This document shows, in pieces, positions 25,034-32,948 of a DNA stretch of 40,425 bases. The DNA lies in the NCBI GenBank assembly GCA_029688825.1, contig JARUKX010000034.1, positions 1 to 40,425 on the forward strand. The letters run 5' to 3'. Source of the DNA: Haloarculaceae archaeon H-GB1-1 (lineage in GTDB: Archaea > Halobacteriota > Halobacteria > Halobacteriales > Haloarculaceae). A program made the position numbers and the translations under genes. Each line of letters starts with the position of its first letter. Position 1 is the first letter of the stretch. The notes under the pieces are model-generated. The model searched no databases, was not told where the DNA came from, and was given only the letters and a program-made list of their open reading frames with translations.

Positions 25034-25100
25034 CAAGTTTTTGCAAACGGGGGTTCCGACGGCCGCGAAGCGGCCGAGGCACCCCCATCTGTAAAAAGTG
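25034..25100. repeat. Long imperfect inverted repeat around a GGGGGT/ACCCCC hairpin
   Basis: Core CGGCCGC-GAA-GCGGCCG at 25060-25076 is enclosed by GGGGGT (25049-25054) and ACCCCC (25081-25086). Outer arms of about 19 bases (AGTTTTTGCAAACGGGGGT against ACTTTTTACAGATGGGGGT in reverse) agree at about 14 positions. It lies directly after the gltB stop on the minus strand. Confidence 0.7.
25093..25097 (-). terminator. T-run after gltB
   Basis: Five T on the minus strand, 8 bases beyond the gltB stop, followed by the long hairpin. Archaeal termination depends mainly on U-runs rather than hairpins, so this is the likely gltB end. Confidence 0.45.
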
Positions 25101-25104
25101 ATTG

Positions 25105-28100
25105 CTAGTCGTCGAGGCTTTCGGCGGTCGCGGGCTGGTCGGCTTCGACGGTGGCCTGGGACGGCATCGTGTTGCGGACGTCGTCTTGCTCGCGCTCGGC
25201 GATGATCTCGGCGTAGGCGTCGGGCAGGACCTTCACGAAGTCGTCGAGGACGGCGTCGAAGTCGGCGTCCAGGAGTTCCTCGGCGCGGTCGGAGTCCGTG
25301 TAGGCCGCGTGGTTCTCGACGAGGCGGCGGATCATCTGCTCGTCCTTCTCGTCGAGGTCGTCGTACAGCGACGCCATGCCGGTGTTAGCCTTCACATGGA
25401 ACTCGTCGTCGGGGTCGTAGACGTAGGCGACGCCGCCGGACATGCCGGCCGCGAAGTTCTTGCCCGTCTCGCCGAGGACGACGATGACGCCGCCAGTCAT
25501 GTACTCACAGCCGTGGTCGCCGACACCCTCGACGACGCCCTTGACGCCGGAGTTGCGGACGGCGAAGCGCTCGCCGGCGACGCCGTTGACGTAGAGTTCG
25601 CCCTGGGTCGCACCGTAGAGAGCGACGTTGCCGACGACGATGTTCTCGCTGGCGTCGAAGCCGGCCGTCTCGGGCGTGCGGACGATGACCTTGCCGCCGG
25701 AGAGGCCCTTGCCGACGTAGTCGTTCGCGGTGCCGACGAGGTCCATCGTGACGCCGTCGGTGAGGAAGGCACCGAAGCTCTGGCCGGCGCAGCCGTCGAA
25801 CAGACAGGAGATGGTGTCGTCGTCGAGCGGGTCGTCGCGTTCGGAGACGATGGCGTTCGAGAGCGTCGCGCCGACCGCGCGGTCGACGTTCGAGATGTCC
25901 GCGTCGATGGTGACCGGCTCGCCGCGCTCGATGGCGGCTTCGGCCTCGTCGATGAGGTCCCAGTCGAGCGACTCGTCGACCTCGTGGGTCTGCTCGCGGG
26001 TCTTGTAGCGCATCTCGTCCTCGACATCGGGCATCTCCAGCAGCGCGGAGAGGTCGAGTTTCTTCGCCTTCTCGTGGGTGATGTCCTCGCGCTGGGTCAG
26101 TGCGTCGACGCGGCCGATCATCTCGTCGACCGTGCGGAATCCGAGTTCGGCCATTATCTCGCGAAGCTCCTGGGCCATGAACGTCATGTAGTTGATGACG
26201 TGCTGGGGCTCGCCGGGGAAGCGCGACCGGAGGTTCTCGTCCTGGGTGGCGACGCCGACCGGGCAGGTGTTCTCGTGACACTGCCGGGCCATCACGCAGC
26301 CGGAGGTGACCATCGACGCGGTCCCGAAGGTGTACCCCTCGGCACCGAGGAGCGCGGCGACGGCCACGTCCTTGCCCGTCTTGAAGCCGCCGTCGGTGGT
26401 GACGCGGATGCGCGAGCGCAGCCCCGTTCCACGGAGCATCTGGTTGGCCTCGGCGACGCCGAGCTCCCAGGGGAGGCCGGCGTGTTTCATCGAGGTCTTC
26501 GGCGACGCGCCGGTCCCGCCGGAGTGGCCCGAGATGTGGACCACGTCGGCGTTGGCTTTGGCGACGCCGGCCGCGATAGTGCCGATGCCCGCCTCTGCGA
26601 CGAGCTTGACGTTGATGTCCGCCTCGGGGTTGGCGGCCTTGAGGTCGTGGATGAGCTGTTTCAGGTCCTCGATGGAGTAGATGTCGTGCTGGGGTGGCGG
26701 CGAGATGAGCCCGACGCCGGGCGTGGCGTAGCGGACGTGAGCGATCATCTCGTTGACCTTCTTGCCGGGCAGGTGGCCACCTTCACCGGGCTTGGAGCCC
26801 TGGGCCATCTTGATCTGGATCTCGTCGGCCGAGGTGAGGTACTCCGAGGTGACGCCGAAGCGGCCGGAAGCGACCTGCTTGGTCGAACACTCCTTCTCGG
26901 TGTCGAACCGCTCGGGCGGTTCACCGCCCTCGCCGGTGTTGGAGGTCGCGCCGAGGCGGTTCATCGCGATGGCGTTGTTCTCGTGCATCTCCGGGCTGAG
27001 ACTGCCCAGCGACATGGCGGCCGTCTCGAATCGCTCGATGATGTCCATGATCGGTTCGACCTCGTCGAGCGGGACGGACTCGCGGTCGTCGTCGTCGAAC
27101 TCCAGCAGGCCGCGCAGCGTCTGGAGCTGTTCGACGTTGTCGTTGGCGACCTCCGAGAACTCCTTGTAGGTATCGTAGTCGCCGGTACGGACGGCCTGCT
27201 GGAGCTTGCCGACGGATTCCGGGTTCCACTCGTGGTAGATACCGTTCGAGCGGAACTCGAACTCGCCGACGCGCTCGATGTCGGCCTCGTCGCTGAACGT
27301 GACCTCGTAGCGCTTCATCAGGTCGGCCTCGACGTCCTCGATGCCGATGCCCTCCGTCCGGTTCTCGGTGCCCTCGAAGTACTCCGCGACGAAGTCCGAG
27401 GAGAGACCGACGGCTTCGAAGATTTGTGCGCCCTGGTAGGACTCGACCGTCGAGATTCCCATCTTCGACATGGTCTTCAGCAGGCCGTCTTCGAGAGCGT
27501 TGATGTAGGCGTCGACGGCGCGCGACAGCTCTGCACCGTCGGGGCCGGAGACGAGGTCCTCGATGGTCTGGTAGGCGAGATAGGGATTGATCGCGCCGGC
27601 ACCGTAGCCGACGAGCGTCGCCATGTGGTGGACGGTCCGCGGATCACCGGACTCGAGCACGAGCCCGACGTGGTTTCGGAGCCCGTTGCGGACGAGATGG
27701 TGGTGGACGCCGCCGACCGCGAGGAGGCTCGGAATCGGGACGTGGTCCTCGCGAGCGCCGCGGTCGGTGAGGACGATGATGTCGTGTTCCTTTGCGGCGG
27801 CGTCGGCGCGCGAGCGGACCTCCTCGACGGCTTCCCGGAGGTCGTACTTCTCGGGGTCGTAGGTGATGTCCACGACGGACGCCGACATGCCGTTCTCGTC
27901 GAGCGTCTTGATGGAGTCCATCTCCTGGTCGGTCAAGATGGGCGAATCGAGGACGAGCTGGCGGGCGTGTTCCGGCGTCTCGTCGAGGAGGTTCCGCTGG
28001 TGGCCCAGCCGCGATTCGAGACTGGTGACCAGTTCCTCTCGGATGTAGTCCAGCGGCGGGTTGGTCACCTGCGCGAACAGCTGCTTGAAGTAGGTGAACA

Positions 28101-29658
28101 GCGGGCGGTTGAACTGCGAGAGGACGGAGAGCGGCGTGTCGTCACCCATCGAGCCGACGGGGTCCTTCCCCTTCTCGGCCATCGGCTCGATCATGTGGTC
28201 GACCTCGTCGTAGGTGTAGCCGTACAGCGCCTGGTACGACCGGAGGCGGTCGACGCGGTGCTGGGGCGTGTTGTCGTCCTCCGGCGAGATGTCGTCGATG
28301 GAGACCTGTTCCTGGTCCACCCACTCGCCGTACTTGTCGTCGGTGAGGTCGGCGAACACTTCCTCGTCCGGGATGACCCGTCCCTCCTCGGGGTCGGCGA
28401 GGAACAACTGCCCCGGCTGGAGACGGCCGCGTTCGCGAATCTCGCTCGGGTCGTGTTCGAGCGCGCCGGCTTCGGAGGCCATCACGAGCGTGTTCGATTC
28501 GAGTACGTCGTAGCGGCAGGGACGCAGACCGTTGCGGTCGAGGACTGCGCCGACGCGCTCGCCGTCGGTCGCGGCGACGAGCGCGGGGCCGTCCCACGGC
28601 TCGACGAGCGAGGCGTGGTAGTCGTAGAAGTCCTGGCGGTCCTCGCCGACGTGGTTCGCGTCGTTGCGCCACGCTTCCGGGATGAGCATCCGCAGTGCGT
28701 GGGGTAGGTCGCGACCGTCCTGCAAGAGCAGTTCGAGCCCGTTGTCGACGCTCGCGGTGTCGGACTGCTCGGGGTCGTCGATGATGGGTTTGATCGTCTC
28801 GACGTCGGAGAACGCGTCGCTCTCGATGTCCGTCTCGCGTGCGCGCATCCAGTTGATGTTGCCCTGGATGGTGTTGAACTCGCCGTTGTGGATGATGCGG
28901 CGATACGGGTGTGCGAGGTGCCACGCGCCGAGGGTGTTCGTGGAGAAACGTGCGTGGACCATCGCGAAGGTAGATTCGAAGCGCTCGTCGGTGAGGTCGG
29001 GGTAGTACCCCTCCATCTGCGTCGAGAGGAGCAGGCCCTTGTAGACGATCGTGTCCTGATCGAGACTGACGACGTAGAAGCGTTCGTGGCCTGCCGGCTG
29101 GTCCTCTTCGACAGTGTTCTCGACGGCTCGGCGAGCGACGTAGAGCTGGCGACCGAGGTCCTCGTCGGTACGGCCGTCCTGCGAGCGGACGAAGACCTGG
29201 ACGACGTCGGGTTCGGACTCGACCGCCGTCGCGCCGAGCATCTCGTTGTTCTGGGGGACGTCACGCCACGCGACGACGTCCAGTCCCTCCTCGTCGAAGG
29301 TCTCCTCGACGAGTGCCTTCAGGTTCTCACCGGCCTCCTCGTCGTCCTTCGGCAGAAAGAGCGTTCCGACGGCGTACTCGCCTGGAGAAGCCAGATCGGC
29401 GTCCACTTCGTCGGCGAAGAAATCGTGGGGAATCTGCAGCATGATGCCCGCGCCGTCGCCGGTGTTCTGTTCTGCACCGGTCGTGCCGCGGTGTTCGAGG
29501 TTTTTGAGAAGTTCGAGTCCGTCGGCCACGACCGAGTGGTCGCTGCCGCCGTCGAGGTCCATTACGACCCCGACGCCACAGTTCGAGCGTGCGTCACGGG
29601 GGTCTGCGAGTCCGTCCCCGCTCGCAGACTTACCCGTAGGGGTGGGTGGCATTGCCAT
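25105..29658 (-). CDS. gltB: Glutamate synthase large subunit (GOGAT)
   Basis: A protein of about 1517 residues that makes two glutamates from glutamine and 2-oxoglutarate. Domains in order: class II glutaminase (about 25-420, nucleophile Cys in NCGVGVVMD exposed after removal of a short leader), central domain, FMN-binding synthase domain (about 850-1230) with 3Fe-4S ligands C-x5-C-x4-C in CVMARQCHENTCPVG, and the GXGXG beta-helix at the C-terminus. ATG 29658 is preferred: GAGGTGA ends 5 bases before it. A GTG at 29667 is also in frame. No small subunit (gltD) is nearby, so electrons may come from ferredoxin or from a distant subunit. Confidence 0.95.
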   Translation of the reverse strand: MAMPPTPTGKSASGDGLADPRDARSNCGVGVVMDLDGGSDHSVVADGLELLKNLEHRGTTGAEQNTGDGAGIMLQIPHDFFADEVDADLASPGEYAVGTLFLPKDDEEAGENLKALVEETFDEEGLDVVAWRDVPQNNEMLGATAVESEPDVVQVFVRSQDGRTDEDLGRQLYVARRAVENTVEEDQPAGHERFYVVSLDQDTIVYKGLLLSTQMEGYYPDLTDERFESTFAMVHARFSTNTLGAWHLAHPYRRIIHNGEFNTIQGNINWMRARETDIESDAFSDVETIKPIIDDPEQSDTASVDNGLELLLQDGRDLPHALRMLIPEAWRNDANHVGEDRQDFYDYHASLVEPWDGPALVAATDGERVGAVLDRNGLRPCRYDVLESNTLVMASEAGALEHDPSEIRERGRLQPGQLFLADPEEGRVIPDEEVFADLTDDKYGEWVDQEQVSIDDISPEDDNTPQHRVDRLRSYQALYGYTYDEVDHMIEPMAEKGKDPVGSMGDDTPLSVLSQFNRPLFTYFKQLFAQVTNPPLDYIREELVTSLESRLGHQRNLLDETPEHARQLVLDSPILTDQEMDSIKTLDENGMSASVVDITYDPEKYDLREAVEEVRSRADAAAKEHDIIVLTDRGAREDHVPIPSLLAVGGVHHHLVRNGLRNHVGLVLESGDPRTVHHMATLVGYGAGAINPYLAYQTIEDLVSGPDGAELSRAVDAYINALEDGLLKTMSKMGISTVESYQGAQIFEAVGLSSDFVAEYFEGTENRTEGIGIEDVEADLMKRYEVTFSDEADIERVGEFEFRSNGIYHEWNPESVGKLQQAVRTGDYDTYKEFSEVANDNVEQLQTLRGLLEFDDDDRESVPLDEVEPIMDIIERFETAAMSLGSLSPEMHENNAIAMNRLGATSNTGEGGEPPERFDTEKECSTKQVASGRFGVTSEYLTSADEIQIKMAQGSKPGEGGHLPGKKVNEMIAHVRYATPGVGLISPPPQHDIYSIEDLKQLIHDLKAANPEADINVKLVAEAGIGTIAAGVAKANADVVHISGHSGGTGASPKTSMKHAGLPWELGVAEANQMLRGTGLRSRIRVTTDGGFKTGKDVAVAALLGAEGYTFGTASMVTSGCVMARQCHENTCPVGVATQDENLRSRFPGEPQHVINYMTFMAQELREIMAELGFRTVDEMIGRVDALTQREDITHEKAKKLDLSALLEMPDVEDEMRYKTREQTHEVDESLDWDLIDEAEAAIERGEPVTIDADISNVDRAVGATLSNAIVSERDDPLDDDTISCLFDGCAGQSFGAFLTDGVTMDLVGTANDYVGKGLSGGKVIVRTPETAGFDASENIVVGNVALYGATQGELYVNGVAGERFAVRNSGVKGVVEGVGDHGCEYMTGGVIVVLGETGKNFAAGMSGGVAYVYDPDDEFHVKANTGMASLYDDLDEKDEQMIRRLVENHAAYTDSDRAEELLDADFDAVLDDFVKVLPDAYAEIIAEREQDDVRNTMPSQATVEADQPATAESLDD

Positions 29659-29667
29659 GTTGCTCAC

Positions 29668-29972
29668 CTCTATACGCTTCTGTAATAAGAGGTTTTACTT
29701 CGAGGGGTAAGGGTGTGTTAAACTCAAATAAGGGCATATAATTATCCTCCCACGACAATAACACTCGTGGATGGGTTGGTCGGGACGAACCCACCTACAC
29801 AATCGCACGATTGCGGACGGTTGCGTCCGGACGGCCACTGGGAGGTCCCTCGATTCAGCACGAACTGTCATGACAAATCTCAGATATTCATCGTGTGCAG
29901 AACAGGTCGTGTTTCGTTGCGCTCGTGCAGCGTTCGGCAACCAAAAGCAGTTGTTTTGTCGACCATTCAGTT
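29668..29972. other. 305-base gap upstream of gltB
   Basis: It contains the gltB promoter elements at its left end. The rest shows only short frames without start signals or family features. It separates gltB from a decayed membrane-protein gene on the same strand. Confidence 0.5.
29681..29745 (-). promoter_or_regulatory. gltB promoter region
   Basis: Two TATA-like elements on the minus strand: TCTTATTACA (29681-29690), about 25 bases from ATG 29658, and ATAATTATATG (29735-29745), which would give a leader of about 50 bases carrying the GAGGTGA ribosome-binding site. Either or both could be used, for example under different nitrogen supply. Confidence 0.5.
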
Positions 29973-30460
29973 TCAGGACCGTGCGGTGGCGAAGACGCCG
30001 CCGCCCACAAGTCCGGACACGACGTGCCACAGCAGCGATGAGGGCGCGACGCTGGGGAACGGCGGCGTGGCGGGAGAGCCGGCCGCTCCGAGCCAACCGA
30101 GCATGGAGATAGCGGCCAGTCCGCCCCAGGGCAGGACACCTCCGCACACGCCGAACCCGAAAGGTTTGTCCGTCGAATCGACGCCGAGTGCGCTAGCGAT
30201 TCCCCCGACGGCACTCCCCAGAATCGCACCGTGAACTCGATGGACGCCGATCCCCGGCGGCAGGATCGCTGGCGGGGCGCAGGTATCCAGCGACGGTATC
30301 GCGACTGCGAGCGCTCCCGCGTTCAGCACGAGCAGCAGCGCCCCCATCACGGGCGACCCCGCGTTGCCCGCACTCAGGGCGGTTCCCAACTGTCCGGGCG
30401 AGACGTCCGTACTCCGCGTCCGGTCCGTCGTCGCCGAAACGACGGCGGAGAAGGACGCGG
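29973..30460 (-). pseudogene. Decayed or start-less membrane-protein gene
   Basis: An open frame of about 160 codons with hydrophobic segments (VMGALLLVLNAGALAVAIPS, HRVHGAILGSAVGGIASAL, SLLWHVVSGLVGGGVFA) and a proline-rich turn (SPATPPFPSVAP). The last helix, with WHVVxGLVxGxVFA, resembles the final helix of haloarchaeal integral membrane proteins of unknown function. No ATG or GTG lies at the expected start: VSATTDRTR begins with GTT TCG. Opening further upstream runs out of frame through a duplicated piece of proS. Residues appear missing or altered in the middle helices. It is best read as a gene that lost its start at a recombination joint; expression from a TTG cannot be excluded. Confidence 0.45.
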
Positions 30461-30517
30461 TCAGTACGTCTTGGCGAAGTACGCCGTCTCCTCGCCCTCG
30501 TCGCCACAGATGGCACA
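30461..30517 (-). pseudogene. Duplicated 3' end of proS (18 codons plus stop)
   Basis: In the proper frame it encodes CAICGDEGEETAYFAKTY then TGA, against CAICGDEAEETAYFAKTY then TAG at the true proS end (30652-30708). The two match at 50 of 57 bases, and most differences are at third codon positions. A TGA three codons upstream shows that it is not part of a longer frame. The codon-wise divergence suggests that the copy came from another, related proS allele rather than from a recent local duplication. Confidence 0.85.
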
Positions 30518-30521
30518 CGAC

Positions 30522-30589
30522 CTTTTTCATCGTCGTGATTCGCTCGCTGCGCGAGCGAACCACTACCTCGAAAAACGTCGATGAAAAAG
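30522..30589. repeat. 68-base segment with 11-bp terminal inverted repeats
   Basis: CTTTTTCATCG at 30522-30532 is the exact reverse complement of CGATGAAAAAG at 30579-30589. Inside lies a further perfect hairpin at 30539-30559 (TTCGCTCGC, loop TGC, GCGAGCGAA). It separates the proS-tail copy from the true proS end. Confidence 0.7.
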
Positions 30590-30614
30590 CCGGCCCTCGC
30601 TACGCTCGGCCCGG
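30584..30614 (-). terminator. proS terminator
   Basis: On the minus strand an imperfect G+C-rich stem (CCGGGCC...GGGCCGG, 30590-30614) is followed at once by TTTTT (30584-30588), about 40 bases beyond the proS stop. Confidence 0.55.
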
Positions 30615-30651
30615 TGAAACTGCGCTCACGCCGTTCGCGCAGTATGCTGAT

Positions 30652-32106
30652 CTAGTACGTCTTCGCGAAGTACGCCGTCTCTTCGGCCTCGTCGCCACAG
30701 ATAGCGCATTCGTCGTGGATCGGCTCCTCGTCGCGGTCGAGCGGCACCATCACGATCTCGGCGGCGATGGCCTCCTTGATGGGGTCCTCGCAGTCCTCGT
30801 CGCCACACCAGCCGCACTTGACGTAGCCGCCGTGCTGGCCGATGGTGCCGAGGATCTCCTCGCGGCTCTCCGCCTCGCGGACGTTCGCTTCGAGGTTCTC
30901 CTCCGCGCGGGCGTAGAGTTTCGCGTACACAGTGTCGAGGTGGTCTTCGACGGTGTCGGCCACGTCGGCCCGGTCCTCGACGACGTTCTCGCCGTCGGGA
31001 CGGTGGACCATCGTGAGTTCCTCGTCTTCGACCTCGTGCGGACCGATCTCGATGCGGAGCGGGACGCCGTTGAGCTCCCACTCGTTGAACTTGAATCCGG
31101 GATTGCGCTCCTCGCGGTCGTCGAGTTCGACCCGGTAGCCCGCGTCGTCGAGGTCGGCAGCCACTTCGGCGGCGTACTCGACGACCTCGTCCTTGTTGTC
31201 CTCCTGCCAGATGGGGACGACGACGACCTGCTCCTGGGCGAGCGCGGGCGGGACGACGAGTCCCTGCTCGTCGGAGTGGGTCATGATGAGCGCGCCGATG
31301 GCGCGCCACGAGATGCCCCACGAGGTCGTGTGGGCCAGCTTGTCGTCCTCGTTCTCGTCGGCGTAGGTGATGTCGAACGCTTCAGCGAAGGACGTCCCGA
31401 GGTGGTGGCTGGTCGCGCCCTGCACGGACTTTCCGTCCGGCATCAGCGCCTCGACGGTCGTCGTCGTGTGCGCGCCCGGGAACTTGTCGTGGGGCGGTTT
31501 GCGTCCCTTCAGGACCGGAATCGCCATCTTCTCCTCGTAGATGCGCTCGTACTGGTCGAGGCGCATCTCCGTCTCCTCCCAGGCGTCGTCGTGGTCTTTG
31601 TGGGCGGTGTGGCCCTCTTGCCAGAGGAACTCCTTCGTCCGGAAGAACGGCTTCGTCTCGGTGGCCTCCCAGCGACAGACGGAACACCACTGATTGACCC
31701 GCAGCGGGAGGTCGCGGTGGCTCCGAATCCACTTGCTCAGGTAGGGTGCGATGATGGATTCGCTCGTCGGGCGGACCGCCAGGCGCTCTTCGAGTTCCTC
31801 GTAGCCGCCGTGGGTGACCCACGCGACCTCGGGGTCGAAGCCTTCGACGACGTCCTTCTCCTTCTCCAGATAGCTCTCGGGGATGAGCATCGGGAAGTAG
31901 GCGTTCTGGACGTCGGTGTCCTTGTACCACCCGTCGAGGGTGCGCTGGAGGTTCTCCCAGAGGGCGTACCCACGGGGACGGGTGATGATGAACCCACCCA
32001 TGGGCGCGTAGTCCGCGAGGTTCGCCTTCTGGACGACCTCGGCGTACCACTCGCCGATGTTGTGCTCCTTGGATTCGGTGATGCCAAGCTCTTGCTCGCC
32101 GCTCAT
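30652..32106 (-). CDS. proS: Prolyl-tRNA synthetase, archaeal/eukaryotic type
   Basis: A 484-residue class II aminoacyl-tRNA synthetase that charges tRNA-Pro. Motif 2 region KPFFRTKEFLWQEGHTAH and the class-defining TSWGISWRAIGALIMTHSDEQGLVVPP are present, without the bacterial editing insertion. The C-terminal zinc-binding domain has CGWCGDEDC and CAICGDE and ends in the conserved terminal tyrosine (FAKTY). ATG 32106 is chosen: MSGEQELGITESKEHN is the usual N-terminus, and upstream sequence in frame is unrelated. A partial second copy of its 3' end lies 135 bases downstream. Confidence 0.96.
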   Translation of the reverse strand: MSGEQELGITESKEHNIGEWYAEVVQKANLADYAPMGGFIITRPRGYALWENLQRTLDGWYKDTDVQNAYFPMLIPESYLEKEKDVVEGFDPEVAWVTHGGYEELEERLAVRPTSESIIAPYLSKWIRSHRDLPLRVNQWCSVCRWEATETKPFFRTKEFLWQEGHTAHKDHDDAWEETEMRLDQYERIYEEKMAIPVLKGRKPPHDKFPGAHTTTTVEALMPDGKSVQGATSHHLGTSFAEAFDITYADENEDDKLAHTTSWGISWRAIGALIMTHSDEQGLVVPPALAQEQVVVVPIWQEDNKDEVVEYAAEVAADLDDAGYRVELDDREERNPGFKFNEWELNGVPLRIEIGPHEVEDEELTMVHRPDGENVVEDRADVADTVEDHLDTVYAKLYARAEENLEANVREAESREEILGTIGQHGGYVKCGWCGDEDCEDPIKEAIAAEIVMVPLDRDEEPIHDECAICGDEAEETAYFAKTY

Positions 32107-32206
32107 TGGTGCAATCGAGACCCAGCGCAGTAATAAACTCACGGTGTTGCTCGTCGTCTGACCGCCACAGGGGCCTCTTGTAGTCGCCGGGTCCCTCGCA
32201 GTCGCG

Positions 32207-32692
32207 TCAACCACTTCCGTCGAACGGCCCCGGTCGCTCGCGCCAGGACCAGCCGGGCATGCGGGTCTGGAATCCCGCGGCGAGTGCGGCGTCGAGATCG
32301 TCGACACCCGCCGGGTCGTCGCTGCCACCGTGGCTCAGCAGGTCGGCATAGTGGAAGGTCGCTTCCGCGAGGAGACGGAGCGGGTGCTCGCCGGCGATTG
32401 TCGCCGCGAGTTCCCGACCCAGCAGTTCGTCGACGACGAAGCCCGGATAATCATCGACGACGTCGAGGTCGCGCAGGAGCGCGACGAGTGCGGCGACGTT
32501 CACCGCACGGTCGCCGTCGGCGAACACCGTCCCGACCTCCCCACGGTACGCCGCGATAGTTATCTCGTCGACCTCGACGCCGAAGACCTCGCCGAGGTCG
32601 TCGCGAACTTCGTTCACCAGCGGGACGACGACCGGAGCGCGGTCGCGAACCCACTCGCACTCGCGCTCGACCCGCGCAGGCGTCAGACGCAT
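32207..32692 (-). CDS. Uncharacterised 161-residue haloarchaeal protein
   Basis: A soluble acidic protein, MRLTPARVERECEWVRDRAP at the start, with helices through residue 110 and a C-terminal tail ending TRMPGWSWRERPGPFDGSG. No catalytic motif, cysteine cluster or membrane segment is visible and I do not recognise the family with confidence. ATG 32692 is preferred over an in-frame ATG at 32764, since a TATA-like element (minus GTAATAAAAG, 32733-32742) lies between them, about 40-50 bases upstream of 32692. It precedes proS by 100 bases on the same strand. Confidence 0.75.
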   Translation of the reverse strand: MRLTPARVERECEWVRDRAPVVVPLVNEVRDDLGEVFGVEVDEITIAAYRGEVGTVFADGDRAVNVAALVALLRDLDVVDDYPGFVVDELLGRELAATIAGEHPLRLLAEATFHYADLLSHGGSDDPAGVDDLDAALAAGFQTRMPGWSWRERPGPFDGSG

Positions 32693-32732
32693 ACGGGCCA
32701 AACGGTCCGGATAGCCTACTGTTTTGCGAAGG

Positions 32733-32742
32733 CTTTTATTAC
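32733..32742 (-). promoter_or_regulatory. TATA-like box of the 161-residue protein gene
   Basis: Minus-strand GTAATAAAAG, about 40 bases upstream of ATG 32692. It predicts a leader of roughly 15-20 bases and places transcription start downstream of the alternative ATG 32764. Confidence 0.5.
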
Positions 32743-32846
32743 CCGAGGAGATAACGGGCCACATAGGTCGGTTTTCCGGGCTCAGTTGATTGTGTCACGG
32801 GTCCGGAGTACACTACCCGAGCAGCGGGACAAACGACCGATACAGC

Positions 32847-32948
32847 ATGACTGGAGTCTTTACACACTCGTACCAGCGGTTCCAGAACGGTCCGTCAGGT
32901 GACGGGCGCATCTGGACGTACCGGCAGGAACCCCTTTCTCAGCTATGA
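32847..32948 (+). CDS. Possible 33-residue upstream ORF of fttA
   Basis: It starts at ATG 32847 and its TGA (32946-32948) overlaps the fttA ATG (32945-32947) by four bases in the ATGA arrangement. The product MTGVFTHSYQRFQNGPSGDG and a short tail resembles no known family. The ATGA overlap is the same coupling used by dapA and dapB, so translation of this frame could feed ribosomes to fttA. There is no clear ribosome-binding site, and a single such overlap can arise by chance. Confidence 0.3.
   Translation: MTGVFTHSYQRFQNGPSGDGRIWTYRQEPLSQL

Noticed and set aside
25102-28707. A 1201-codon open frame on the plus strand, antisense to glutamate synthase
   Set aside because: High G+C content and biased codon use keep the opposite strand open. 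The translation is rich in Val, Asp and Arg with no domain, while the minus strand encodes a full GOGAT.
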